Below, piece after piece: positions 1 through 8,790 of a stretch of 42,745 bases of DNA (position 1 is the first letter of the stretch; each line of letters starts with the position of its first letter). This stretch comes from Vibrio sp. UBA2441 (GTDB lineage: Bacteria > Pseudomonadota > Gammaproteobacteria > Enterobacterales > Vibrionaceae). A model generated the notes under the pieces. That model saw nothing but the letters and a program-made list of their open reading frames with translations, had not been told where the DNA came from and did no database searches. Both the position numbers and the translations under genes were made by a program. The stretch lies in contig DDQN01000058.1 of NCBI GenBank assembly GCA_002342685.1, positions 4,090 to 46,834 on the forward strand, in the 5' to 3' direction.

Positions 1-20
1 GCAGCAGCAGCAGCAGCAGC
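1..20. repeat. GCA trinucleotide run at window edge
   Basis: The first 20 bases are an uninterrupted GCA repeat. On the minus strand it is read as six CTG leucine codons at the cut end of the DUF4399 gene. It sits exactly at the window boundary, which fits an assembly edge as well as a true microsatellite. Confidence 0.8.
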
Positions 21-370
21 TGTAGTGTGTGTTTACCGGGAGATAGCGTTACCACCGTTTCCGTCTGCCCGCCGCCAAAATGTTTGATCTTGTCGTTCGC
101 CGGGAGCGGTTTAGTTAAATCGGGCATTACATCAGTATCAATCAACAGGTGGTGATGACCGGTATTCTTTTTTTCAACGCCTGCCGGTGCTATCCCCATA
201 TTTTTTAATCCAAAAACCACCTTAACGTTGTTCTTAACTGTTTGGCCATCTGAAGGTTGGATAAAGTAAATGTCTACGTCTGCAGCTGACTCTGAAATTG
301 TGGTATCTGCAAGTAGATTTATCGGCGAGGTCAACATAGCCACAAATAGTGTAAATATGATTGTTTTCAT
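1..370 (-). CDS. DUF4399 secreted protein, 3' end cut by window
   Basis: The reading frame opens with ATG at 370 and runs off the left edge with no stop, giving 123 residues. It begins with a signal peptide (MKTIIFTLFVAMLTSPINLLA). The mature part carries the DUF4399 pattern: a GLKNMGIAPAG stretch, then HHHLLID, then PLPANDKIKHFGGGQTET, then LSPGKHTLQL. DUF4399 proteins are small, exported and of unknown function. The last visible codons are a run of CTG (Leu) where family members usually read LLLGD or similar, so the terminal run may be an assembly artefact at a contig end. It is divergent from the gene at 670. The family call is from memory of the motif, not a search. Confidence 0.8.
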   Translation of the reverse strand, partial: MKTIIFTLFVAMLTSPINLLADTTISESAADVDIYFIQPSDGQTVKNNVKVVFGLKNMGIAPAGVEKKNTGHHHLLIDTDVMPDLTKPLPANDKIKHFGGGQTETVVTLSPGKHTLQLLLLLL

Positions 371-669
371 TGTGTTTTCTCCGTAACCGTTTTAGTAAAA
401 AGGTATGGCATACGTTGACACACATTTTTCTATTTGAGCATTAAGTGTAGTGGCTGCCATTTGAGCTTATATGCATTTCTGTGATTAATTCGGCAAGGTC
501 TCACTAATGAGAGTGATAATCTTTTTTGTTTGTTGAGGGGAGTTAGTAGCGCTGTTTAATGAGGTTAATTTAATGATTTTAAATTCATTTTCTTGGATCT
601 TGTGCCTTGCGATAAACCGCTTAAGTTCGCTATAGTCAATAATGTTGATATGGAAATAGGTTCAAGAAT
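371..669. other. Divergent intergenic region
   Basis: About 300 bases separate the divergent DUF4399 gene and the binding-protein gene at 670. It must hold both promoters. It is AT-rich with no convincing operator. A short symmetric element (CTCACTAATGAG) lies at about 499-510 and is too weak to call. Confidence 0.4.
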
Positions 670-1476
670 GTGAAGTGGTTATCGGGTCTATTTTTGAGTT
701 TAATGTTGTGGGCTTCTGCAGCGCATTCAGGCCTCATTTCATTACACGTCCCATTTGTGGTGGATACCCCTAAACAGAACCATTTTTATCATGAGTTATT
801 ATCCACGGCCATTCGAGAGGCCGGGCATACCCCCAAACTCACTATCAAAAAGATACCCCACTTACGTGCAAAAAATATGTTGGAGTCTGGCAAGGTTTCT
901 ATTTTATGGATGGTTGAATCTAAGCAGAGGAACCAAGAGTTTATCCCCATTGAGGTAGGACTGACTAATGGGCTGATTGGAAATCGGATTTTGTTCATCA
1001 AACAAGGCGATCAAGCGCTGTATGACACCGTTAAAACACTCGATGATTTTCGCCGACTAAATCTGATGGCTAGTCTGGGCAAAGGCTGGTTTGATGGCCG
1101 TGTCTGGAAAGAGAATAACCTGGCATACAAAGAGAATTATGGTAACTGGACATCGATCTTTAAGATGATTATGGCAGGTAGAGACTACCACTATTTTCCC
1201 AGAGGTTTGAACGAAGTTATGGTAGAGGCCCGGCAATTTCCAGAGTTAAGTATCGAGAAGAAATTAGTGCTCATATATGATCGGGACTTTCGTTTTTACC
1301 TAAGTAAAGAAGGTCCAAATGCGGGTAAAAAATATCAAGATATTTTGAGAGCTGTTATGAAGAACGCAAAAGAGAGTGGTTTAATTGACCGATTAATCCG
1401 CAAGTATTGGGGTAGTGATTTTGACGCTTTAAACTATGATCAAAGGCAAAAAATTTATCTGAAAACACCTAAGTAA
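670..1476 (+). CDS. Periplasmic solute-binding-like protein (SBP_bac_3 fold)
   Basis: The 268-residue protein starts at GTG 670, because the ATG one base upstream runs directly into TGA. An AGG lies about 9 bases before the GTG. Residues 1-20 form a signal peptide (MKWLSGLFLSLMLWASAAHS). The rest resembles the stand-alone type 3 extracellular binding proteins common in Vibrio- and Shewanella-like genomes, with N-terminal IREAGHTPKL, a central GKGWFDGRVW segment and the closing ESGLIDRLIRKYWGSDF. There is no permease or ATPase beside it, so it may be an orphan sensor or binding protein rather than part of an importer. The ligand is unknown. The fold assignment is inference from composition and layout. 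Confidence 0.65.
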   Translation: MKWLSGLFLSLMLWASAAHSGLISLHVPFVVDTPKQNHFYHELLSTAIREAGHTPKLTIKKIPHLRAKNMLESGKVSILWMVESKQRNQEFIPIEVGLTNGLIGNRILFIKQGDQALYDTVKTLDDFRRLNLMASLGKGWFDGRVWKENNLAYKENYGNWTSIFKMIMAGRDYHYFPRGLNEVMVEARQFPELSIEKKLVLIYDRDFRFYLSKEGPNAGKKYQDILRAVMKNAKESGLIDRLIRKYWGSDFDALNYDQRQKIYLKTPK

Positions 1477-1571
1477 AATGTTCAACACTGATTGGGATCT
1501 GGGCTGGATAATCAACTTGTAGATTATAAGTTTGGCGCTATTGGTTTATGCGGAAAATTCCTGGTCCTATC

Positions 1572-2636
1572 TCATTGGCTATTCATATTAATATGTTCTT
1601 TGGGTGTCATATTAAACCATCGTTTGAACGCTTTATAAAAGCTACTTGTATCCTTAAAACCTAGGCTGTAACTGATTTCGATAATATTTGGGTTATCGGC
1701 TGACAGGTGCTTGGCGGCGTATATTTTTCTAACCTCATCGACGATAGTTTTATAGTTAGTTTTTTTCTGTTCCAATTTACGATATAGCGTTTGTCTGCTC
1801 ATGTGTAATCGCTGGCTTACTTCGTCAATTCGGGGCAATTTCCCTTCGTTTAAGTATTCAATCACGATTTCTTTTACCACATCATTAATGTCAGGTGGAC
1901 TTCTTAACTGCTTTAGCGCGGTCATTGCCTGATCTTCAATTATTTCTTTAAGGTAACGACTACTACTTGCTATGGGAAGACTGAGTAAGTGGGATTTAAA
2001 AGTTAGCCGGTTTTGTAAGCATTCAAAGTGTACGTTGTTACCAAAAAGAGCGCTGTATGCTTCTATATGTTCGGGTCGCTTCATCGTGAAATTGGCACTA
2101 ACCATCGGGAAAGGGTGCGAACTGAGCATGCGAGCCCAACAAACCATGGCGCTCATACTTCTTTCAATTGCTGGGCGAGGATAGTTAACATCAATATGTA
2201 ATGTAATTGAGCAGGTATTGCCATCATTTTCCATGTCCCAATGCTCGGATGTGTTCATCAGTGCGATATTGTTTCTAAAAATCTGCAGCGCTTCGCCAAG
2301 CGTATCCGACTGACTTACCCAGCTGGCCAGCAGTCCTTTTGATTCTGGTGATATTGTCTGACCTAAGCTAAGTCCAAAGTCAGGGCTTGGACTGAACTCT
2401 TCTAACAGCTGCCAAAGCGCGATAAGCGTAGATTCAGATATGCGAAATGCGGGATTTTGCTCTCGTATGTTGCCCAAGTTCAATTGGTTGTACAAAACAT
2501 TGGTGTTAGGTACATGTAACTCACAAGCATCGACCAAATCTAATATAGAGCCAATAGAAACGGTATTGGATGTATCAATGTCCGTTGCAATTGATACCGT
2601 AGGACAAGGAGTGGGTACTGCAGGACATTTTGTCAA
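1572..2636 (-). CDS. AraC-family transcriptional regulator
   Basis: A 354-residue regulator. The N-terminal two thirds match the Arabinose_bd-type ligand domain of the OruR/ArgR-like AraC group (FGLSLGQTISPESKG, then LLASWVSQSDTLGEALQ). The C-terminal ~100 residues are the double helix-turn-helix: first helix pair around RIDEVSQRLHMSRQTLYRKL and second around NIIEISYSLGFKDTSSFYKAFKRW, ending in the usual PKEH. No operon partner is obvious: the neighbours are a binding-like protein ending at 1476 (convergent) and a metallopeptidase starting at 2792 (divergent). The metallopeptidase is a possible target by position only. The start at 2636 is the first ATG; a later start is possible because the first ~25 residues look non-conserved. 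Confidence 0.85.
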   Translation of the reverse strand: MTKCPAVPTPCPTVSIATDIDTSNTVSIGSILDLVDACELHVPNTNVLYNQLNLGNIREQNPAFRISESTLIALWQLLEEFSPSPDFGLSLGQTISPESKGLLASWVSQSDTLGEALQIFRNNIALMNTSEHWDMENDGNTCSITLHIDVNYPRPAIERSMSAMVCWARMLSSHPFPMVSANFTMKRPEHIEAYSALFGNNVHFECLQNRLTFKSHLLSLPIASSSRYLKEIIEDQAMTALKQLRSPPDINDVVKEIVIEYLNEGKLPRIDEVSQRLHMSRQTLYRKLEQKKTNYKTIVDEVRKIYAAKHLSADNPNIIEISYSLGFKDTSSFYKAFKRWFNMTPKEHINMNSQ

Positions 2637-2791
2637 TACGGCTGCCTAGTTACAATAAAGTTTTTGTAATGATATCAGGTCAGAAAATCCATAAAAGGAA
2701 TTTATGATCCCTTTTCTGCACACCTCAATCTGCCTGTCGATTATTTCTGCGGATAATAAGATCAAGACTTCCCCGACAAGCAAGTACATGG

Positions 2792-4519
2792 ATGAACATT
2801 TCAATGACAAATTATTTTATTGCACCACGCCGTTTTCACGTTTTTAAGCGAATGATTAAACCATCAATGTTGGCGTTGCTTGCGTCATCGTGTGGTGGTG
2901 GAGGTGAAACGTCTGAGGACCAAGGGAAAGAAGGATCTGGTGAAAGTCAGGCTATCATCGTAACAAAGGTTTTTTTTCGAGATCATGATTCGACTGTTGG
3001 AGAGATTTCTGGCCCGATAAATATCACCTTTTCAGGCCAGAACAGCGATCATGTAATAGAAAGTGTGGACGTAACGGTTAACTGGCTCAGCGATGATGGA
3101 CATGTATTGGGCGAGTCAATTATTCAAAAGACATATTCTTACCCACCTATAGTTGAGTTGCCAGCCAACACAGTGGTTCCTGCCGGAGCCGACAGCTTAC
3201 GCCTTTCGATAGGTAAAGATGACCAGCAGTTATCTGAACATATGCCGATTACGTTTCATGATTTTACCGGAAATGCGGACATCTCAGGCCCTGGAGGGAA
3301 CGAACTTCAATCTTGGTATTATGGTGTTGAACGACCAAAAATCACCGCATATAGAACGGATGAGTCTGGTGGAACTTGTGTTTATGATAATGGTTTGGTT
3401 GCTGTGTCTGATATGGGTAATACGAAAGATGTTAACTTTGAAGGTGGTGTACATTCTCCGGGTCCTAATCTAGTTGATGATGATGTTTTTCCTCCCTATC
3501 AATTTTCATGTACTGACTCCTTGGTTAATGAAGATAAAGACATTTCTGACGAATACGGGATATGGACGTACTCGACGCTGAATGATGCGATGTTTTACGG
3601 TACCGTTGCCTATGATACTTTCTTAGAGCATTTGGGAGAGCCGCCTTTGAAAGATAAGGTTCGTTTAAGGGTGCATTATGGCAATTTGACGGATCTGAAT
3701 GCTTTTTGGGATGGTGCTTACGCAAATTTTAGTGATGCTTTTCTTACTCAATATTCGACCGCCTCGCTTGACGTTATTGCCCATGAAATAGCCCATGGTG
3801 TATTGGATCGCATTTCAGCTCTGACAATATTCCCCAACCAATTGGGTGATGACGCAAAGACCTTGCATGAGGCATTCGGAGATATTTCTGGCGTTCTGGT
3901 TAAGCACGCATTCCAACCGGATGAAAACCTGTGGAAACATGGTGGGGAATCACAAGGGTCAGTGAGGCAGTTGGATACGGTAATAACAGAGCAATCAGCC
4001 GTGGCCAGTTATCTGGATTACGACGAAGCAGGTAATAATTTTTATCTTCGCATTGGTTTAATCACTTATCCATTCTATCTACTCGCTAATCAGTGGGGGG
4101 TTGACGATGTCTACCAGGTATATTTGCATGCAGCGAAGACGTGTTGGTTACCGACTTCAACATTGCATGACGCTGCAGGATGTATTCTTGTCGCTGCTGA
4201 CGAGCAGGAACAACCGATATTGGATGTAATTAACGCGTTTAAGGCTGTGAAAATTAAGCTATTTGATGAGGGGGTTTTGAGCCACTTTCGCTTTACTGCA
4301 AATGGACTGAATGTAGAATTTTCAGATAACAGTCAAAGCACCAGTACCATTTCGCAATGGCGTTGGGAGTTTGGGGACGGTGTAGTTTCCACAGACCCCA
4401 ACCCTAGCCACGTTTATAGTGCTGCTGGAGATTTTCAAGTGACGTTATCCGTCATGGATCAATATGGCGATGAAGATGTATTTCTGCGTAATATTTCAGT
4501 GGTTGAACCTGAGATCTGA
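2792..4519 (+). CDS. Lipoprotein-like M4-family metallopeptidase with C-terminal PKD domain
   Basis: The 575-residue protein has an N-terminal export signal ending in ALLASSCGGGGE, a lipobox-like site followed by a glycine run. Zinc-peptidase residues are visible: HEIAH at 331-335 and, 25 residues after the second histidine, the glutamate of HEAFGDI (E360). This is the thermolysin (M4) arrangement in which the third ligand lies in an xEAxxD motif. Residues ~490-575 form a PKD domain (WRWEFGDGVVSTDPNPSHVY, then AGDFQVTLSV). The stretch between the signal and the catalytic core is a beta-rich segment rather than a typical FTP propeptide, which is unusual for M4. It is probably a surface or periplasmic protease. 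The start could instead be at the later MIKPSM, which would give a more ordinary signal length. Confidence 0.75.
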   Translation: MNISMTNYFIAPRRFHVFKRMIKPSMLALLASSCGGGGETSEDQGKEGSGESQAIIVTKVFFRDHDSTVGEISGPINITFSGQNSDHVIESVDVTVNWLSDDGHVLGESIIQKTYSYPPIVELPANTVVPAGADSLRLSIGKDDQQLSEHMPITFHDFTGNADISGPGGNELQSWYYGVERPKITAYRTDESGGTCVYDNGLVAVSDMGNTKDVNFEGGVHSPGPNLVDDDVFPPYQFSCTDSLVNEDKDISDEYGIWTYSTLNDAMFYGTVAYDTFLEHLGEPPLKDKVRLRVHYGNLTDLNAFWDGAYANFSDAFLTQYSTASLDVIAHEIAHGVLDRISALTIFPNQLGDDAKTLHEAFGDISGVLVKHAFQPDENLWKHGGESQGSVRQLDTVITEQSAVASYLDYDEAGNNFYLRIGLITYPFYLLANQWGVDDVYQVYLHAAKTCWLPTSTLHDAAGCILVAADEQEQPILDVINAFKAVKIKLFDEGVLSHFRFTANGLNVEFSDNSQSTSTISQWRWEFGDGVVSTDPNPSHVYSAAGDFQVTLSVMDQYGDEDVFLRNISVVEPEI

Positions 4520-4623
4520 CAATCTGTGATTGCATATATGGACAAATTTTGTGTGATTCACATCAAGTATTCAACCTGATTTATATGGTTAGATCACATT
4601 TTTAATAAGTACAGAGGTTAGAA

Positions 4624-5127
4624 ATGGGTTGGACAGTTGAAGGAACGAAACGCTATTTATCAGAGTTTGGACTCAAGCCAGTACTGAGTAGAATAAGTAC
4701 TGAGCATGGGCGAGTTTATCTTAGCGAGCAACTGCAGGTTGACCCGAATAACATCCTCAACTCGAATAGTTACTCTTATTATATTTACAGTGAAGACAAT
4801 AAGGTCAAAGCACTTTTAATAACAACGTCTATCGAGGACAAAAAGTATTTAAAACAAGCCGAAGCCAAGTTCACCAGATTGGTAAAAAGTTTAGTGAAAC
4901 AAACTACCGTAGGAGGTGCTAGCGCAGATCTTATGCTCGTCAACAATTACGCAGAGTCGGTTGGAGAACATACTTTTCAGATAGAAAGAGACAGCCTTAA
5001 TCATCATGGTTTCTTGCGTTGTGTTGTTAGTTTGAGTGAGGATAAAGCGATGGCTAAGCAGTGGGTGGATAAGATTGATTACCACCCAGAATTATGTACA
5101 GGATCAGAGTTGAGGATGTCGGCTTAA
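4624..5127 (+). CDS. Hypothetical protein, 167 aa
   Basis: An ORF of 167 residues with a good ribosome-binding site (AGAGG about 5 bases before ATG 4624) and a hairpin terminator just after the stop. No signal peptide or membrane segment is present. The sequence is mixed alpha/beta with two cysteines (FLRCVVSL and PELCTG). I do not recognise a family. It lies 104 bases after the metallopeptidase gene, probably as its own transcript, and is convergent with the lipoprotein gene at 5189. Confidence 0.6.
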   Translation: MGWTVEGTKRYLSEFGLKPVLSRISTEHGRVYLSEQLQVDPNNILNSNSYSYYIYSEDNKVKALLITTSIEDKKYLKQAEAKFTRLVKSLVKQTTVGGASADLMLVNNYAESVGEHTFQIERDSLNHHGFLRCVVSLSEDKAMAKQWVDKIDYHPELCTGSELRMSA

Positions 5128-5142
5128 ACTCTGACATTGATA

Positions 5143-5174
5143 GTGAAACCCCGGAAATATGTCCGGGATTTCAC
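5143..5174. terminator. Bidirectional hairpin terminator
   Basis: GTGAAACCCCGGA pairs with TCCGGGATTTCAC around a 6-base loop, with one internal mismatch. It lies between the stop codons of two convergent genes (5127 and 5189). There is no strong U tract, so it may depend on stem strength in both directions. Confidence 0.6.
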
Positions 5175-5188
5175 TAGACCTTAAGAAT

Positions 5189-6490
5189 TCAAACTTTATT
5201 AACCATTTCTATCAGCACGACCTTTCCAGCTTGTAAAGCGACAATAGCGGCTGAAGCGTTATCTGTACTTAAGCGAATAATAAATAGCTCCATATCATCA
5301 GGAAGAGCAACTTTGATATTACCCTGTTCAGTGATGGTGTAAGTCTGTTCTATTAATTCCACCGTTTCTGAATTTCGGCTTTCAACATCTTTAAAGTCGA
5401 GTTTTCCATCGGAAAATAATAGTGTAAAGGTATGATTTTCGGATTGATAAGTACCGTTTAAGCCCGTGACCTCTTTCACCTGCTGTGATTTTTTCCAGTT
5501 TTCTACCATAGTGCCAGAATCGACGTTATTAATCCGAACGGAGAGTGTCGTATCTGTCTGAGATAATAACGACAGATTTGTCCGGGTAGATAATTCCTTC
5601 TCGTCATAGAAAGCGTGTAGATTTCCCTTGGCGTCTATTCCCCAGATATAGGCGATTTCTTGTGCTTCACCAAAATCGTCATTGAAGTACATTGTTAAAT
5701 CTCCGTGAGCAGAGAAACCTTGCTCGACCCATTCACCGCTGTCGGTACTAAACTTGAATAATGAATCCGAAGATTGTAGGAAAAACTTATTTGCAAGCAT
5801 AGAAGGGGTGAAGGTATTAGAGTCCATTTTAGAAATGGTCTCTGCGAGTTCAGACTCAACGGTTTCTTCAGTAAGAAAATTATCGTGTTTCAGCCCTTTA
5901 GGGTGGCTGCTATTGATCTGCGCGAGTTCATTAAACAAATCCTGGCTGACAATAAGAGAACTTTCACCGTCATTCATTTTAAATAACGAGTTGTATTTGT
6001 CTACAACATCCAGTCCTTCACCATTGAACTTGATGCCTGAAAGGTCCAGTTTTTGACTCCCTTGAGTGTTATCTGTGGTGAGTGATTTTAATATCTGGGC
6101 AACATGATAAGCGGGTGCTGGCTTACCCTCATTAGTTCCAGAGGTAATGGTAAGATTGAACGGCGTTACCGATGCCATACCATCACTTTCACCGATGATC
6201 ACGGGGGTAGCATCTTGAACAGGATTGTTTTCGTTGTCACATTTACCTAACGAGAAAACGATACTTTCATCACTTAAGTAATAAAACGTACCATCTTCGT
6301 CGGTACAGCCTTCTTGCGAGACGGTTTTATAATGTAAGCCTTTGACGGGCTCGTCGATAAAGGTGCCTTGTAAGGTATTTGGGTCACCAGTAGTTGTCGT
6401 ATTATTTTCACCCGTTGTCGTATTCCCACCACCGTTACAACCCATTAAAATTGCGACACTTAATGGAGCCAACATTAATACTTTTTTCAC
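5189..6490 (-). CDS. Putative lipoprotein, 433 aa, function unknown
   Basis: The start is GTG at 6490, preceded by AAGGAA. The N-terminus MKKVLMLAPLSVAILMGCNGGGN is a clear lipoprotein signal (lipobox LMGC), followed by a Gly/Thr-rich linker. Residues ~40-75 carry a pattern seen in many bacterial surface lipoproteins: G-F-D-x-PVKGL-x-Y followed by GCTDEDGTFYYL and a further SIVFSLG. The rest is a beta-rich region of unknown fold. Such proteins are usually exported surface proteins without a known reaction. The protein is transcribed alone, upstream of the 5143-5174 terminator. Confidence 0.65.
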   Translation of the reverse strand: MKKVLMLAPLSVAILMGCNGGGNTTTGENNTTTTGDPNTLQGTFIDEPVKGLHYKTVSQEGCTDEDGTFYYLSDESIVFSLGKCDNENNPVQDATPVIIGESDGMASVTPFNLTITSGTNEGKPAPAYHVAQILKSLTTDNTQGSQKLDLSGIKFNGEGLDVVDKYNSLFKMNDGESSLIVSQDLFNELAQINSSHPKGLKHDNFLTEETVESELAETISKMDSNTFTPSMLANKFFLQSSDSLFKFSTDSGEWVEQGFSAHGDLTMYFNDDFGEAQEIAYIWGIDAKGNLHAFYDEKELSTRTNLSLLSQTDTTLSVRINNVDSGTMVENWKKSQQVKEVTGLNGTYQSENHTFTLLFSDGKLDFKDVESRNSETVELIEQTYTITEQGNIKVALPDDMELFIIRLSTDNASAAIVALQAGKVVLIEMVNKV

Positions 6491-6591
6491 GAATTATTCC
6501 TTATTAGTATGAAGTTCGTGTCGTATTCTATGCAGAATAATGTCAACTTTGGTTGACATACCCCAATGGTATTATGAGATGCATATCACGA

Positions 6592-7239
6592 TTATTTGAA
6601 ATCGATGACATGTACTAAACATGAGAGTCCTTCAGACAATGGGAAACAGATATTTCCTTTACTATCAACCATTTTCCAGTAAGAAATAGCGGTGCAGGGG
6701 TAATCAGGTGCGGTAAAGTTGACTTCAATATCTACGGTTTCTCCGGGATTCACTATTGGTAAATTGACCTCTCTGATTACGGGTTTAAGCCCTCGGTTTT
6801 GATCCAGTATGCGCAGCGAATCGCTGGATACCTCGATTTCATCATCAAAGCATTTTAACCGACACCCTTGCCAGGTATGTTTACCAATATTCTGCGAACG
6901 CCAAATTTTCGTGAATAGCTGACTTGTCGATACAATAGAGTTGTCAGGGTAGGTGATATCACCTATAAAACCGGTGCTGTCGTTTTGGTAAATGGCCCCA
7001 TTTGTCTCTACACTGGGAAATTCCCAACGTTGAAATAGTTTTTGAATCAGAATAATTGGATGAATTTGTAATGCGGTAGCCAGGCTAACCAATGTAGAAA
7101 GCTGTACCTGGCCTACATCACCGTTTAATATCTTATACAGACCTTGTCGAGACAGCCCACTTTGCTCTGCAAGAGCCGTTTTTGTTAGTTTGATTTTTTT
7201 CCGTTGTTGTTCAACAAAGTCACCGAGCTCTCCTCGCAT
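6592..7239 (-). CDS. XRE-type helix-turn-helix regulator fused to an NBR1-like Ig domain
   Basis: A 215-residue protein. Residues ~8-60 are a Cro/C1-type helix-turn-helix (KLTKTALAEQSGLSRQGLYK then LSTLVSLATALQIHP). Residues ~85-212 resemble the NBR1 central Ig-like domain: a D-x-T-PDNS-x-V opening, a KIWRSQNIGKHTWQGCRL strand pair, the PGETVDIEVNFTAPDYP motif, and a SYWKMVDSKGNICFPL closing strand. In eukaryotes this fold is known from the autophagy receptor NBR1. In bacteria it occurs in varied multidomain proteins. The domain is likely to sense or bind a partner, with the HTH acting on DNA. It lies just downstream of the acyl carrier protein gene with a ~116-base gap on the same strand. 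Ligand and targets are unknown. Confidence 0.7.
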   Translation of the reverse strand: MRGELGDFVEQQRKKIKLTKTALAEQSGLSRQGLYKILNGDVGQVQLSTLVSLATALQIHPIILIQKLFQRWEFPSVETNGAIYQNDSTGFIGDITYPDNSIVSTSQLFTKIWRSQNIGKHTWQGCRLKCFDDEIEVSSDSLRILDQNRGLKPVIREVNLPIVNPGETVDIEVNFTAPDYPCTAISYWKMVDSKGNICFPLSEGLSCLVHVIDFK

Positions 7240-7355
7240 ATTGTTATCAACCTGATTGCTTAATGTGTTGTTTCGTGAATTTAACTTTATTATTCATCAA
7301 CATACAAGAAAAAAAACAGATAATAAGATTTCACTTAAACAATGTGGTCGATTGA

Positions 7356-7595
7356 TTAGTGGCTCAGAACATAATCCAACATGCTTTCAACTGTCATTAC
7401 CTTAGGGTAATCCAGCTCAGGAATATTTACTCCTGTGGCTTTAGTTACAGCCGCAACCAGGTTGAGAAAATCCATCGAATCTAGGTCAAATGCGTCACGC
7501 ATATCTTCATCTTCAACCAATGTTTCCCCCTCTAGTTCCGGTGCTATCATGGTTAACTGACTGATGATGAGTTGCCTTAGCGGTTCTCTGTCCAT
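7356..7595 (-). CDS. Free-standing acyl carrier protein
   Basis: A 79-residue ACP. The 4'-phosphopantetheine attachment motif DLDSMD places the modified serine at residue 40. Length, acidity and helical pattern are typical of ACP. The start codon lies 19 bases inside the 3' end of the E2 gene, with a CCGGAG ribosome-binding site there, so it is translationally linked to E2. An ACP is not a normal part of a pyruvate dehydrogenase operon. It may receive an acyl group from E2 or from the CoA ligase at the head of the cluster, but that is inference. Confidence 0.85.
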   Translation of the reverse strand: MDREPLRQLIISQLTMIAPELEGETLVEDEDMRDAFDLDSMDFLNLVAAVTKATGVNIPELDYPKVMTVESMLDYVLSH

Positions 7596-8779
7596 AATGA
7601 CTCCGGTAATTGTAAAAGAAGATTGAGTTGATAAAGAAATTTTGCCCCTATATGACCGTCGCTTACTCTATGATCGGCGGCTAAGGTAGCGGTTATGACA
7701 TCTCGAATCTGTACCTGATTTTCTATGACGAGGGCCTCCTGATGAGGGCTGCCTAGTGCAATGATAGCCACTTGCGGTGGTTGTATGATTGGCCACATCT
7801 GTTCTGCTCCTCGCTCTCCGATATTGGTAACACAACAGGTGGCTTGTGTTAGCTGTGACATGGGCAGCCGTCCGCGACGTGCCTGAGTAACCTGCTGGGT
7901 AATGGTTTGCATTATGGTGGTAACATCAAGTGATTGTGCGTCGTGTATAACGGGCATGATTAAACCTGAGCCTCTGATATTAACAGCATGGGCTAAATGA
8001 ACAGGACTTTGAGGGATAAACTTCTGATTGATGTACTGACCATTGAGTTGCTGGTGCTTCACTAATGTACGAGCGATGGCGATTAACACTGGGGCAGCGA
8101 GTAATATCCGGCTTTCTGCTTCTTTGTCTTGGTTGTAGTTGGATAGATGGTTTTTCAACGCAGTGACGTCTAACCTATGGCTTAGGTAGTAGTGTGGAAT
8201 CGTCTGTTTTGACAAAGATACAGTATCGCTGATGGCCTGTCGCATCATCTGCTTTGTTTCGCCCTGTGATTTGTTGATGTTTTCCGGACGTTTATTTGGC
8301 GCGAGCACGTCTTTTAATGTAATTGGCGCCTTCTTTTTATTCGCTAATTGAGAAAGGTCTAGCTGGTTTTCTTTGGCCCATTGTCGAGCGGCAGGTGACG
8401 CCAATACAAATGCATCTTGTTTCTCTAGGTTATCTGCTGGTGTTGCAATTCGGATAGGGGGTTGCGCTTCATCTTCAGGTAATTTTTCTGTATTAAGACT
8501 TTCGGTTTGGTCCTTTTGGGTTGATTGAAGCGGCGGACCAATAAGCCTTGCAATACTTGTGCCTACACGTATTTCTTCGCCTACTTTTACCAGCAGTTTA
8601 TCTATGACAGTGTCTTCAAATATGTCTAGTTCGATCGCGCCTTTATTTGTCTCAACTACGGCAATCACGTCGCCTCGCTTCACATGGTCGCCTTCTTTTA
8701 CCTGCCACTCAATCAATGTGCCGGTCGCCATATCCGCGCCAAAGGCAGGCATGGTCAAATCGTGAGTTGGTTGCTTCAT
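7577..8779 (-). CDS. 2-oxoacid dehydrogenase E2 (lipoyl acyltransferase)
   Basis: A 400-residue E2 with the standard three-part layout. The N-terminal lipoyl domain (about 5-85) has the lipoylated lysine in ETNKGAIE (K46; usual form ETDKA). A peripheral-subunit-binding region follows at about 127-160 (ASPAARQWAKENQLDLSQL). The C-terminal acyltransferase domain ends with the catalytic DHRVSDG motif (H370, D374; usual DHRVxDG). It transfers an acyl group from lipoamide to CoA. The start has a strong GGGAGG site. A four-copy 15-bp repeat separates it from the E1 beta stop. The cluster has no E3, so lipoamide re-oxidation must use an E3 encoded elsewhere. Confidence 0.9.
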   Translation of the reverse strand: MKQPTHDLTMPAFGADMATGTLIEWQVKEGDHVKRGDVIAVVETNKGAIELDIFEDTVIDKLLVKVGEEIRVGTSIARLIGPPLQSTQKDQTESLNTEKLPEDEAQPPIRIATPADNLEKQDAFVLASPAARQWAKENQLDLSQLANKKKAPITLKDVLAPNKRPENINKSQGETKQMMRQAISDTVSLSKQTIPHYYLSHRLDVTALKNHLSNYNQDKEAESRILLAAPVLIAIARTLVKHQQLNGQYINQKFIPQSPVHLAHAVNIRGSGLIMPVIHDAQSLDVTTIMQTITQQVTQARRGRLPMSQLTQATCCVTNIGERGAEQMWPIIQPPQVAIIALGSPHQEALVIENQVQIRDVITATLAADHRVSDGHIGAKFLYQLNLLLQLPESLWTENR

Positions 8780-8790
8780 GTGTCCTCCCT

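Noticed and set aside
4545..4605. CRP-like half-sites (TGTGATTCACA and TTAGATCACA) before the 167-residue gene
   Set aside because: Neither has the full TGTGA-N6-TCACA spacing, so there is no support for a CRP site.
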